Shown here piece by piece: positions 52,478-61,651 of a stretch of 64,000 nt of DNA. Both the position numbers and the translations under genes were made by a program. Every line of letters starts with the position of its first letter. Positions within the stretch are counted from its first letter, which is position 1. Origin of the DNA: JAVJST01 sp965229715 (lineage in GTDB: Bacteria; Pseudomonadota; Alphaproteobacteria; Rhodospirillales; Casp-alpha2); contig CBDDJL010000002.1 in the NCBI GenBank assembly GCA_965229715.1, positions 1-64,000 on the forward strand. The letters are read 5' to 3'. A model generated the notes under the pieces. It saw only the letters and a program-made list of their open reading frames with translations, did no database searches and had not been told where the DNA came from.

Positions 52478-53179
52478 CTACGGCCTGTCCATAGTCAGCG
52501 GAACCGACAGGTAGACGCCGAACTCCGCACCGATATCGCAGCTGACCCGTGCGTGAACGCGACCCTGGCGGTCGAGAAAGCGCTGGCGACCAGTGACCGG
52601 AAAAACGCCCTCGTGCCAGATGTTCGGATGGATATAGAGTCCCTGCGAGCCGTCCAGCCAGAACGCGACGACCTTGTCCGGCGTGATGTCGTCGCCCGGT
52701 AACGCAACCGGCACGACGAACGGCTTGTTGTCGAGCGGGAAGAACAACTGACCGCCATCCGGGTGGTAGTTCAGATGCCACAGCAGCACCCGCTGGCGCG
52801 GCTCGGTCTCCCCGTCAACCGATGCGGATTGTGGATCGGTCGACCAGCCGAGCACATAGCGACCATCAACGGCATCGTTGGTGCCGTAGAGTACGTCGCC
52901 CCGCCACTCGCTCTCGAAAATACCTTCGACGCATCCGGCCTCGTCGCCCGTATCGGGATCGACCGGTCGCCAGCCCTGCGCCGGCCAGCGCACAATCTCG
53001 ACGTCGCAGCCGGCCGGATCGTCGACCAGGCGCCCGTATCCCTGAAGCGTCTCCTCGCTCGCCGCGATCAGCGGTACGGAATGCCAAGCCAGAGACGGCT
53101 TGTCCGCGGCATCGAAAACATACTCCGGCGCAGACGCCGGCACGGTTGTACCTAGGTCCCTGTCTTGAATCTGGGTCAT
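52478..53179 (-). CDS. ureidoglycolate lyase family protein
   Basis: A 233-residue cupin-like protein. The start at MTQIQDRDLG is chosen for GGAGG six bases upstream. Family segments are VEIVRWPAQGWRPVDPDTGD, LLWHLNYHPDGGQLFFPLDN and LYIHPNIWHEGVFP with the metal-binding His residues. The founding activity releases urea and glyoxylate from ureidoglycolate in purine degradation. With the LysR gene it forms a two-gene unit. Confidence 0.87.
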   Translation of the reverse strand: MTQIQDRDLGTTVPASAPEYVFDAADKPSLAWHSVPLIAASEETLQGYGRLVDDPAGCDVEIVRWPAQGWRPVDPDTGDEAGCVEGIFESEWRGDVLYGTNDAVDGRYVLGWSTDPQSASVDGETEPRQRVLLWHLNYHPDGGQLFFPLDNKPFVVPVALPGDDITPDKVVAFWLDGSQGLYIHPNIWHEGVFPVTGRQRFLDRQGRVHARVSCDIGAEFGVYLSVPLTMDRP

Positions 53180-53523
53180 TTTTGGCCTCCGGTCATGATC
53201 TTCGTTCTGACACAAATATGCAGCGAAAGCGAAATCATTGCTCGCTATATGTCCCAAAGGGTCACTATCATAGGACCTGTTCGCAACCGTTGGCGAGGGG
53301 GACGCAACAACGCGCCGTTTTATCGGCTGAACCTATACCGACTATCCGCATTATGTATTGGACATATAAGTCTGCTGATCGCGATAGTTGACGGTGGCCT
53401 ACCCCAGAATACCGGGGATTAACCGGCTACCGTGTCTTCCGGCGTACGAACCGATCCGTTCGCCAACACATGAGAGAGTAGAATAATTATCTGCCGAACC
53501 ATCATCAGGGAGGAGTCTGATAC
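53180..53523. other. 344-bp intergenic control region
   Basis: There is no gene. TATATGTCC (53246-53254) and its exact complement GGACATATA (53360-53368) face each other 105 bp apart, which may be paired half-sites of one regulator. AGGGAGGAG lies directly before the binding-protein gene. It should hold promoters for the ureidoglycolate-lyase gene on one side and the phosphonate transporter on the other. No convincing -35/-10 pair was found. Confidence 0.5.
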
Positions 53524-54570
53524 ATGATCGATTTCAAAACATCGCTGAAAGCCTGCACTGCCGCGTTTGCCGCCGCTGCCATGGCGATCGGCATCGGGGC
53601 CGCGCCCGCCAAGGCGGCGACGGAACTCACCGTCTATACGGCCGTCGAGGCCGAGGATCTGCAAAAGTACGCCGAGCGATTCAATGAGGATCACCCGGAC
53701 ATCACCATCAAGTGGGTCCGCGATTCCACGGGTATCGTGACGGCCAAGCTTCTCGCCGAGAAGAACAACCCGCAGGCTGACGTGATTTGGGGTCTCGCGG
53801 CGACCTCGCTTCTACTCCTCAAGAGCGAGGGCATGCTCGAACCGTATGCGCCAAAGGGCGTCGAAAAGCTCGACAAGAAGTTCGTCGACAAGTCGAACCC
53901 GCCGACGTGGGTCGGCATGGACGCCTGGGTCGCCTCGGTCTGCTACAACACGGTTGAGGCCGGTAAGGCCGGCCTGACGCCGCCGACGTCGTGGAAAGAT
54001 CTGACCAAGCCGATGTACAAGGGCCACGTCATCATGCCGAACCCGAATTCGTCTGGAACCGGCTTCCTCGACGTCTCCAGCTGGCTGCAGATGTTCGGCG
54101 AGGAAGGCGGTTGGGCCTACATGGATGCGCTGCACGAAAACATCGCGCGTTATACCCATTCCGGCTCCAAGCCCTGCAAGCTCGCCGCCGCCGGTGAGAT
54201 TCCGATTGGCGTCTCGTTCGCGTTCCGTGGCGCCAAGTCGAAGGCTGCCGGCGCGCCGCTCGAAATCATCGTCCCGGAAGAAGGCGTTGGTTGGGATATG
54301 GAAGCGACCGCCATCGTTGCCGGCACGTCGAAGCTCGACGCCGCCAAAACGCTGGTCGACTGGTCGATCACCCGCAAGGCGAACGAAATGTACAACGACG
54401 GTTACGCGGTTGTCGCCATGCCGGGCGTCGCCAAGCCGGTCGAGCACTTCCCGCCGAATCTGCTGGAAAAGATGATCGACAACGATTTCGAGTTTGCGGC
54501 CAACAACCGCAAGCGCATTCTCGCCGAATGGCAGTCGCGCTACGATTCGAAGTCCGAACCCAAGAACTGA
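53524..54570 (+). CDS. 2-aminoethylphosphonate-type ABC transporter, substrate-binding protein
   Basis: A 348-residue periplasmic protein with a signal peptide (KACTAAFAAAAMAIGIGAAP, cleavage near AKA-ATE). The sequence LTVYTAVEAEDLQKYAERF, KWVRDSTGIVTAKLLAE and MPNPNSSGTGFLDVSSWLQ follows the family assigned to aminoethylphosphonate binding (PhnS2/AepX type). It heads an operon with ATPase and fused permease. The ligand is family-based inference; the related iron-binding branch is less likely because the genes match the phosphonate set. Confidence 0.86.
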   Translation: MIDFKTSLKACTAAFAAAAMAIGIGAAPAKAATELTVYTAVEAEDLQKYAERFNEDHPDITIKWVRDSTGIVTAKLLAEKNNPQADVIWGLAATSLLLLKSEGMLEPYAPKGVEKLDKKFVDKSNPPTWVGMDAWVASVCYNTVEAGKAGLTPPTSWKDLTKPMYKGHVIMPNPNSSGTGFLDVSSWLQMFGEEGGWAYMDALHENIARYTHSGSKPCKLAAAGEIPIGVSFAFRGAKSKAAGAPLEIIVPEEGVGWDMEATAIVAGTSKLDAAKTLVDWSITRKANEMYNDGYAVVAMPGVAKPVEHFPPNLLEKMIDNDFEFAANNRKRILAEWQSRYDSKSEPKN

Positions 54571-54579
54571 GCCTTTGAT

Positions 54580-54622
54580 GCGGGCCGGTGTCGTTCCCTG
54601 TGCGGGAGGGATGCCGGCCCGC
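54580..54622 (+). promoter_or_regulatory. strong intercistronic stem-loop after the phosphonate-binding gene
   Basis: GCGGGCCGG and CCGGCCCGC are perfect complements, with an inner pair TCCCT/AGGGA. It is followed by CTCTTATT, a poor T-run. It may partly stop or protect transcripts so that the binding protein is made in excess. Confidence 0.55.
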
Positions 54623-54682
54623 CTCTTATTCTGGCACAATACCGATCCGGTTTTTCCCATCGGAGACCGGCCGGAGCGTGAC

Positions 54683-55783
54683 ATGACCGAATCCGACGTA
54701 TCCCAGCCCTATCTCAGCATCCGCAACCTGACCAAGCGGTTCGGCAATTTCACCGCGTTGAAGAACATCTCGTTCGATATCCGCGAAGGTGAGTTCGTCT
54801 GTTTCCTCGGCCCGTCCGGCTGCGGCAAGACCACACTGCTGCGCGCGATCGCCGGTCTCGACATCCAGTCCGAAGGCGCCGTGACCCAGGCCGGCAAGGA
54901 CATCTCCGCGCTGCCGCCTTCCGAGCGCGATTTTGGCATCGTGTTCCAGTCCTACGCCCTGTTTCCCAACCTGACCATCAACAAGAATATTGCCTACGGC
55001 CTTGAAAACGCGAAGCTGTCCGCCGAACAAATCAAGTCCCGGGTCGCAGAACTGTTGGAACTGGTTGGGCTGCCCGATCAAGGAGCCAAGTATCCGGCGC
55101 AACTTTCAGGCGGCCAGCAACAGCGGGTCGCGTTGGCACGAGCGTTGGCGACCTCACCCGGCCTCTTGCTGCTCGACGAACCGCTGTCGGCACTCGACGC
55201 CAAGGTGCGCGTGCACCTGCGCCATGAAGTCAAGGCGCTGCAGGAACGGCTCGGCGTGACCACCATCATGGTGACCCACGACCAGGAAGAAGCGCTCGCC
55301 ATGGCCGACCGCATCGTCGTCATGGATCATGGCATTATCGAACAGCTCGGCACGCCGCAGGAGATCTACCGCCGCCCCGCGTCGCTGTTCGTCGCCGACT
55401 TCATCGGCGAGATCAATCAGTTCGAAGGCATCGCGCAAGGCCCCGGAAAAGTGCGCGTCGGCGACCTGATTCTGACCACCGAACGCGCAACGCTCGATGC
55501 CGAGACGCCGTGTATCGTCGCCGTGCGGCCCGAAGACATGGTGCTGTCGGAACCCGGCGGCGAAACGCCGGATAACGGGTTCGACGCGGTCATCAGCGAG
55601 CTCGAGTTCCTCGGCGTGACCTGGAAGGTCCTGCTCGACAGCCCTGTTTTCGGCGATGCCGGGCTGACGGCAAACGTTTCCGTCAACCGGGCACGGCAAA
55701 TGAACCTCGAAGAAGGCAAGAAGCTCGCCGTCCAGTTCGTCGCCGACCATCTTCATGTCTTTGCCAAGCCGCAGGCGTCGTGA
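54683..55783 (+). CDS. 2-aminoethylphosphonate-type ABC transporter, ATP-binding protein
   Basis: A 366-residue ATPase. The start at MTESDVSQPY is chosen because GGAG lies upstream and the frame before it has no family match. Walker A is GPSGCGKTT, the signature LSGGQQQRVA, Walker B LLLLDEPLSALDA and the switch VTHDQEEALAMAD. The C-terminal 130 residues hold a TOBE-like domain (IVAVRPEDMVLSEPG). It drives the fused permease that follows 10 bp on. Confidence 0.92.
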   Translation: MTESDVSQPYLSIRNLTKRFGNFTALKNISFDIREGEFVCFLGPSGCGKTTLLRAIAGLDIQSEGAVTQAGKDISALPPSERDFGIVFQSYALFPNLTINKNIAYGLENAKLSAEQIKSRVAELLELVGLPDQGAKYPAQLSGGQQQRVALARALATSPGLLLLDEPLSALDAKVRVHLRHEVKALQERLGVTTIMVTHDQEEALAMADRIVVMDHGIIEQLGTPQEIYRRPASLFVADFIGEINQFEGIAQGPGKVRVGDLILTTERATLDAETPCIVAVRPEDMVLSEPGGETPDNGFDAVISELEFLGVTWKVLLDSPVFGDAGLTANVSVNRARQMNLEEGKKLAVQFVADHLHVFAKPQAS

Positions 55784-55793
55784 GGGCCGGGAT

Positions 55794-57815
55794 ATGACCA
55801 CCGCATCAACCGCGACAACGACATCCGTGATGGGTAATCGGGTTCGCCCCAAGCTCAGTCGCGACGACTGGCTGATGCGGGGCTTCATGCTCGCAATCGG
55901 CGCCTATCTGCTTATCACGCTGGCATTTCCGCTCTACACAATGCTCTCGAAGTCGATGTCGACGTTTGCCGTCGACCTGACCCAGTTCGCCTTCCAGGTC
56001 GACGACGGTGACGGATGGGGACCGGAAATGACGGCGGCGGAGCTTGCCCGGCAACTGCCCGAACCGCCCTATGCGCCGGACGAGATCGGCGGCGGCAGCG
56101 ACACGCGGCTTTCGCCGGTGCCGTTGTTCCCGGATTTCAGCTTCCGGGCGCCTACGATGTATCGCATCAAAAACGTGAGCGACGGCGGTGCATTCCTCTT
56201 CGGATCCGAGCGGTTTACCGACACCGAATGGCACGAATTTTCGAGCAACGATTTTCGACGCGTCACCATGCGGCCGCGAGCGACGACCGGCCTTGACAAC
56301 TACAAGCGCTATTTCTCGACACCCTCGTTGTTTTATTCGATCTACAACTCGCTGACGATCGCCGCGATCAGTACGGTCATCACCGTGACCATCGCCTTCG
56401 GTCTCGCCTATGCGTTGACGCGCAGCTGCATGCCGCTCAAGGGCGTAGTACGGCTGATCGCGATGATCCCGATTCTGGTGCCGTCGCTGCTGCCGGGCAT
56501 CGCGTTGGTCTATCTGTTCGGCAATCAGGGCGTTCTCAAGGAATTGATGTTCGGCCATTCGATTTACGGGCCGATCGGCATCGTTATCGGCTCCGTGTTC
56601 TTCACCCTGCCGCACGCTTTCATCATCATCCAGACGGCGCTGGCGATTTCCGACGCCCGGCTGTACGAGGCGTCCGAGAGCCTACGCGCCAGCAAGTGGC
56701 GCACGTTCCGTGTCGTCACCTTGCCCGGCGCGCGGTTCGGCCTGATTTCGGCGGCGTTCGTGGTCTTCAATCTGGTAATCACCGACTTCGGCCTGCCCAA
56801 GGTGATCGGCGGCCAGTACGACGTGCTCGCGGTCGATATCTACAAACAGGTCATCGGTCAGCAGAATTTCGAAATGGGCGCCGTGGTCTCCGTCATCCTG
56901 CTGGTGCCGGCGCTGATCGCGTTCACCGTCGACCGCATCGTGCAGCGCCGCCAGGTTTCCGTACTCACCGCCCGCTCGGTCGCGTACGAACCGAAGCCCA
57001 ACAAACGTTTCGACATGATGTGCCTCGCCTATTGCGGCCTCGTTGCGGTGTTCATTGTCGGATTGCTCGGCATGTGTCAGTACGCCGCGCTGGTGAAGTT
57101 CTGGCCCTACGACCTCAGCCTGTCGCTCAACAACTATAATTTCGACATCATGGACGGCGGCGGCTGGTCGTCGTACTGGAATTCCATCGAGCTTGGCCTG
57201 TGGACGGCGGCGATCGGCACCTGCGTAATTTTTTCGGGCGGCTATCTGGTCGAAAAAATGCAGGGCTTCAACACCGGGCGAAACCTGTTCCACATGATCG
57301 CCATGATGCCGATGGCGATCCCGGGCATGGTGCTCGGCCTCGCCTACATTTTCTTCTTCAACGACCCGGCGAACCCGCTGAGCGGCATTTATGCGACCAT
57401 GGCGATCTTGGTGATCTGCACGGTCACTCACTTCTACACGGTTGGCCATCTGACCTCGCTGACGGCGCTCAAGCAGATGGACCGCGAGTTCGAGGCGGTC
57501 TCGGCATCCCTCAAACAACCCGCATGGCGGCTGTTCGGCCGGGTGACCGTGCCGGTATGCCTACCGGCGATTCTCGATATTTCCGTCTACCTGTTCGTCA
57601 ACGCGATGACGACAGTCTCGGCGGTGATTTTCCTCTATAGCCCGGATACGACGCTGGCGTCGGTCGCCGTGCTCAACATGGACGATGCGGGCGACATCGC
57701 ACCGGCAGCGGCCATGGGCATGATGATTTTCTATACGAACGCCACCGCGCGACTTATACATCTCGCCCTGAGCCATGGCGTCCTGAAGCGGACCCAGGCG
57801 TGGCGCTATCGATAG
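55794..57815 (+). CDS. 2-aminoethylphosphonate-type ABC transporter, fused permease
   Basis: A 673-residue protein with two BPD permease halves. The start MTTASTATTT has GGG upstream and is preferred to an in-frame Met within the ATPase gene. The first half has the EAA-type loop YEASESLRASKWRTFRVVTL near residue 298; the second has FEAVSASLKQPAWRLFGRVT near 567. Between the first helix and the rest is a 100-residue periplasmic insert (residues 70-160), with LPEPPYAPDEIGG. It matches the fused PhnU2-type permease. Confidence 0.9.
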   Translation: MTTASTATTTSVMGNRVRPKLSRDDWLMRGFMLAIGAYLLITLAFPLYTMLSKSMSTFAVDLTQFAFQVDDGDGWGPEMTAAELARQLPEPPYAPDEIGGGSDTRLSPVPLFPDFSFRAPTMYRIKNVSDGGAFLFGSERFTDTEWHEFSSNDFRRVTMRPRATTGLDNYKRYFSTPSLFYSIYNSLTIAAISTVITVTIAFGLAYALTRSCMPLKGVVRLIAMIPILVPSLLPGIALVYLFGNQGVLKELMFGHSIYGPIGIVIGSVFFTLPHAFIIIQTALAISDARLYEASESLRASKWRTFRVVTLPGARFGLISAAFVVFNLVITDFGLPKVIGGQYDVLAVDIYKQVIGQQNFEMGAVVSVILLVPALIAFTVDRIVQRRQVSVLTARSVAYEPKPNKRFDMMCLAYCGLVAVFIVGLLGMCQYAALVKFWPYDLSLSLNNYNFDIMDGGGWSSYWNSIELGLWTAAIGTCVIFSGGYLVEKMQGFNTGRNLFHMIAMMPMAIPGMVLGLAYIFFFNDPANPLSGIYATMAILVICTVTHFYTVGHLTSLTALKQMDREFEAVSASLKQPAWRLFGRVTVPVCLPAILDISVYLFVNAMTTVSAVIFLYSPDTTLASVAVLNMDDAGDIAPAAAMGMMIFYTNATARLIHLALSHGVLKRTQAWRYR

Positions 57816-57843
57816 GCGCCTGATGCGGAGAACCGACTGACAC

Positions 57844-59538
57844 ATGGAAATCATCGTCAACATTGCCGGTGGCGTCGCACTGCTGCTCTGGGGCATCCGC
57901 ATGGTGCGGACGGGCGTGACACGGTCCTACGGCGGCGAGCTGCGCCGATTTCTGGCGGTTTCCGCAAAGAACCGACTGACCGCCGCGGTCGCCGGGCTCG
58001 GCGTGACCACGGCGGTCCAGAGCTCCACAGCAACGGCGATGATCGTGTCCGCGTTCGCCGGTCAGGGACTGATCACGGTCACCGCCGCCATCGCCATCAT
58101 GCTCGGCGCCGACGTCGGAACGGCGATCGTCGTGCAGATTTTCACCTTCGACGTCAAATGGCTGTCACCGTTATTGATTGCCGCCGGCGTCTTCATGTTC
58201 ATGTCGGGCGAAAAAACCCGGGTGAAGAACCTCGGCCGTATCGCCATCGGCCTCGGCCTCGTCTTGCTGTCGCTCAGCCTCATCGTTCTTGCGTCCGTAC
58301 CGCTTCGCGAAACGGAAACGATTTCCGTTCTCATGGCCCCGTTGCGCGACGAACCGCTGCTGACGGTTCTGGTCATCGCCGCGCTGACGTGGTTTTCCCA
58401 TTCCAGTGTCGCCATCATCCTCCTGATCGCCTCGTTTGCCGCAACACAGGTCATCGGCACGCAGATGGCCTACATCATGGTGCTCGGCGCCAATCTGGGC
58501 GGCGCAGTCACGGCATTCGTCATTACCCTGCGCTGGGCCGACGAGAGTCGACGCATCACCGCCGGCAATCTGATCATGCGGGGCGTCGGCGTACTGATCG
58601 CACTACCCCTGATCCCTTACGCTACACCCTACATCGGCGAGTGGAGCACAAACGCGGCCCGCGATGTCGCCAACTTCCATCTCGCGTTCAATATTGCGCT
58701 CGCCACGCTGTTCATTCCCCTGATTGGCCTCGTCCAGCGCCTGACCGAGAAACTGATTCCCGACACGCCGGTCGAAGAGGAAGACGCCGGACCACGCTAT
58801 CTTGATGCCGGTAGCCTGGAGACGCCTTCGGTAGCGTTGAGTTGCGCTGCGCGCGAAACCCTGCGTATGGGCGATGAAATACGCAGCATGCTGATCTCCA
58901 CCGGCCGCGTCTTCGCGACGAACGACGACACCCTGCGCAAGGAGATCGAGGATGCCGACGACGTGGTCGATACCCTGCACGAGGCGATCAAGCTTTACCT
59001 GACGCAACTGTCGAAAGAGGAACTCGACGAGCAGGAGAGCCAGCGCAGCATCGAAATCCTGAGCTTTAATACGAACCTCGAACACATCGGCGACATCGTC
59101 GATAAGAACCTGATGGAACTGGCGGCCAAGAAAATCAAGGGTCGCATTCTGTTCTCGGCGGAGGGCGCGCGCGAGATCGAGGATTTCCATGCCCGGATCA
59201 TCGCCAACCTGGATCTTGCGATGTCGATCTTCATGTCGGGCGACATCGAGCTTGCACGCAAGCTGATCCGTGAAAAAGCCGATATTCGCGATCTCGAGCG
59301 GCGCTTTACCGACACGCATTTCTCCCGCATCAGCGATGGCCGCGTCGAGAGCATCCAGTCGAGCGCGCTGCACCTCGATGTGCTGCGTGACCTGAAACGG
59401 ATCAACGGTCACATCACATCCGTCGCCTATCCGATCCTCGAGCGCACCGGCGAACTCGCCGAAAGCCGCCTCGTCGATCGCCATGCCCGGGACAAAGCCC
59501 CCGCGACGGATGAAGACGGCGAGCCGGTCCTGCGGTAA
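57844..59538 (+). CDS. Na+/phosphate cotransporter family protein (NptA-like) with PhoU-like tail
   Basis: A 564-residue protein. The transporter half has two inverted repeats with TAVQSSTATAMIVSAFAG and FSHSSVAIILLIASFA, the QSS signature of Na/Pi cotransporters. The C-terminal 230 residues are helical and PhoU-like (SFNTNLEHIGDIVDKNLMEL). It lies 28 bp after the phosphonate permease. If aminoethylphosphonate is used as nitrogen or carbon source, this protein could export surplus phosphate; that is inference. Confidence 0.9.
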   Translation: MEIIVNIAGGVALLLWGIRMVRTGVTRSYGGELRRFLAVSAKNRLTAAVAGLGVTTAVQSSTATAMIVSAFAGQGLITVTAAIAIMLGADVGTAIVVQIFTFDVKWLSPLLIAAGVFMFMSGEKTRVKNLGRIAIGLGLVLLSLSLIVLASVPLRETETISVLMAPLRDEPLLTVLVIAALTWFSHSSVAIILLIASFAATQVIGTQMAYIMVLGANLGGAVTAFVITLRWADESRRITAGNLIMRGVGVLIALPLIPYATPYIGEWSTNAARDVANFHLAFNIALATLFIPLIGLVQRLTEKLIPDTPVEEEDAGPRYLDAGSLETPSVALSCAARETLRMGDEIRSMLISTGRVFATNDDTLRKEIEDADDVVDTLHEAIKLYLTQLSKEELDEQESQRSIEILSFNTNLEHIGDIVDKNLMELAAKKIKGRILFSAEGAREIEDFHARIIANLDLAMSIFMSGDIELARKLIREKADIRDLERRFTDTHFSRISDGRVESIQSSALHLDVLRDLKRINGHITSVAYPILERTGELAESRLVDRHARDKAPATDEDGEPVLR

Positions 59539-59558
59539 ACGTCGGTTCGGCGCCGCGA

Positions 59559-61073
59559 TCAGACCTTAAAACAATCCGCATAGCGCTTGCGAAGGTCTGC
59601 CTTCTGCACCTTGCCCATGGCGTTTCTCGGCAATTCGTCGACGAGGTACACCGCCTTCGGTTGCTTGAAACGCGCGATGCGTCCTGCCAGTGCGTGACGG
59701 ATCGTGTCGGTTTCAATCACGTCACCGGGAACGGGAACGACCACCGCGACGACCCCCTCGCCGAAATCCGGATGCCCGATGCCAATGACCGCGGACTCGA
59801 GGACGCCCGGCTGCTCGTCGATCAGCAATTCGATTTCTTTCGGATAGATATTGTATCCGCCTGAAATGATCAGATCCCTGGCGCGGCCAACGATCTGCAG
59901 ATAGCCGTGGTCATCGGTCAGCCCCATGTCGCCGGTGATGAAGAAGCCGTTCTCGCGGAAATCCTCCTCGGTTTTTTCCGGCATCCGCCAGTAACCTCGG
60001 AACACGTTCGGCCCGCGCACCTCGACGACACCCACATCGCCATTTGTAACGGGGGCACTTGTCTCGGGATCGGCGATCCGAACCTCGACCCCGGGCAGCG
60101 GGAAGCCAACGGTGCCGGCGCGCCGCTCGCCATCGTACGGGTTCGACGTGATCATGCCGGTCTCAGTCATGCCGTAGCGCTCGAGAATCATGTGCCCGGT
60201 GCGTTCGGCGAATGCATTGTGCGTTTCGGCGAGCAGCGGCGCACTACCGGAAACGAAGAGTCGCATATGAGCAACGAGGTTGCGTTTCAACCGGTCGTCG
60301 GCGAGCAGGCGCGTGTAAAATGTGGGCACGCCCATCATCGCCGTGGCTTGCGGCAACCGCGCGAACATGTCGTCGACGTCGAACGCCGGTAGGAAAATCA
60401 TTGCACCACCGGAGAGAAACGCAACGTTGGAAGCGACGAACAGGCCATGGACGTGAAAGATCGGCAGCGCATGCAGCAGAATGTCGTCCGCCGTAAAACG
60501 CCATATGTCCGCCAGTGCCCGCGCATTCGAGAGTAGATTGCCGTGACTCAGCATGGCGCCCTTGGATCGCCCGGTGGTGCCGGAGGTGTAGAGTAGCGCC
60601 GCGAGATCGTCTGCGTTGCGGTCGACAGGTCGGAAATCCGCCGCCTCTCTAGCCGCCCGGTCGCCGAGGGTGCCGCTGCCGTCGGTCCCGAGCGTTGCGA
60701 GAGCGGCGCCGTGGCGCCCGGCGACACCGGTCAAAGTCTCAGCCGTTGATGGGTCGCTCAGCAACACGCCCGGTTCGGCGTTGCCTGCGAAGTAATCGAG
60801 TTCACCGGGCGTGTATGCCGTGTTGAGCGGCAACAAAACGATGCCGGCCTGAATACAGGCAACATAAACTGCGAGAGCGTCCGGAGACTTTGCAACCTGC
60901 ATCGCGAGCCGGTCGCCCGGCTTGAGCCCCAGCGCCGTCAACGCGTTGGCATATCGCGCCGCCATGTCGAGGAATGTGCGATAGCTCAGCAACGTGCGAT
61001 CCTTCAGGATCAGCACCGTCGCGTCGCTTTCACGCTTGTCCGCGAACAGGGCGTCATAAAGCGTGTTGGTCAT
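59559..61073 (-). CDS. malonyl-CoA synthetase (MatB-like acyl-CoA ligase)
   Basis: A 504-residue AMP-forming ligase. LLYTSGTTGRSKGAML is the phosphate loop near residue 159, RYGMTETGM the aromatic-TE motif near 291, and LIISGGYNIYPKEIELLIDE the hinge and A8 region, with the final catalytic Lys in RNAMGKVQKADLR. The length and RFKQPK ending fit MatB. The start at MTNTLYDALF is family-like, though an upstream Met (about 61118) stays open. It is convergent with the Na/Pi gene. Confidence 0.85.
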   Translation of the reverse strand: MTNTLYDALFADKRESDATVLILKDRTLLSYRTFLDMAARYANALTALGLKPGDRLAMQVAKSPDALAVYVACIQAGIVLLPLNTAYTPGELDYFAGNAEPGVLLSDPSTAETLTGVAGRHGAALATLGTDGSGTLGDRAAREAADFRPVDRNADDLAALLYTSGTTGRSKGAMLSHGNLLSNARALADIWRFTADDILLHALPIFHVHGLFVASNVAFLSGGAMIFLPAFDVDDMFARLPQATAMMGVPTFYTRLLADDRLKRNLVAHMRLFVSGSAPLLAETHNAFAERTGHMILERYGMTETGMITSNPYDGERRAGTVGFPLPGVEVRIADPETSAPVTNGDVGVVEVRGPNVFRGYWRMPEKTEEDFRENGFFITGDMGLTDDHGYLQIVGRARDLIISGGYNIYPKEIELLIDEQPGVLESAVIGIGHPDFGEGVVAVVVPVPGDVIETDTIRHALAGRIARFKQPKAVYLVDELPRNAMGKVQKADLRKRYADCFKV

Positions 61074-61359
61074 CGCGCGGCAATCAAGATTCTGCTTTCG
61101 ATCGTGTTCGCCCTTCATGGATTTGGCCGACGACAACATAGGTTAATGCGGGACTGGGGGAGGACCAGCATTATCTGAGTGACACGTTGCGTGAGAGAGA
61201 AGCGCAACATGAGTATCGCAAGCGAGCAGTTCAACTTCATGAGCGGCGGAGGACGGCCCGAAGACCAATCAGTATTTGTTGCGGTGAAGCCATCTTGCCG
61301 CGAGTGAGGCCGGATCGCCGTTTGTTGCCCTAATCCGAGGTATGGCAAGGAGGTAGTCA

Positions 61360-61581
61360 ATGTCCAACGATCCCGAACAATTCAACGATCTCATGCGCGC
61401 CATTGACGCGGCGATCGCCGAAGCGCCGGCATTGACGACGGCGCAACTCCGTGAGGCGGAAGAATTGCGCGACAAGGCGCAAGCTCTCAGTGCCGAGGGC
61501 AATGACGACAAAGCCCGGCTTGCCGCCAACAAAGCGCTCTCGTTCCTGCGACCGTCAAACGACGACGCACCACCGGAATGA
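61360..61581 (+). CDS. 73-residue helical protein, unknown function
   Basis: A small gene with AAGGAGG seven bases before the ATG, one of the best ribosome sites here. The protein is predicted helical and charged: LMRAIDAAIAEAPALTTAQL then EAEELRDKAQALSAEGNDDK. No family is recognised. Its position 70 bp before the pirin promoter suggests its own transcript. The stretch from 61074 to 61359 has no other gene. Confidence 0.7.
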   Translation: MSNDPEQFNDLMRAIDAAIAEAPALTTAQLREAEELRDKAQALSAEGNDDKARLAANKALSFLRPSNDDAPPE

Positions 61582-61617
61582 GCCACCGAATTCCCACGTT
61601 CCAGCCGCCAAACCTTT

Positions 61618-61645
61618 TTGACAGCCTGCCGGTAGACGCTACTAT
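61618..61645 (+). promoter_or_regulatory. promoter of the pirin gene (leaderless)
   Basis: TTGACA (61618-61623) and TACTAT (61640-61645) are 16 bases apart. The start of transcription expected seven bases later falls on the ATG at 61652. There is no ribosome site. Confidence 0.6.
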
Positions 61646-61651
61646 CGCGTC

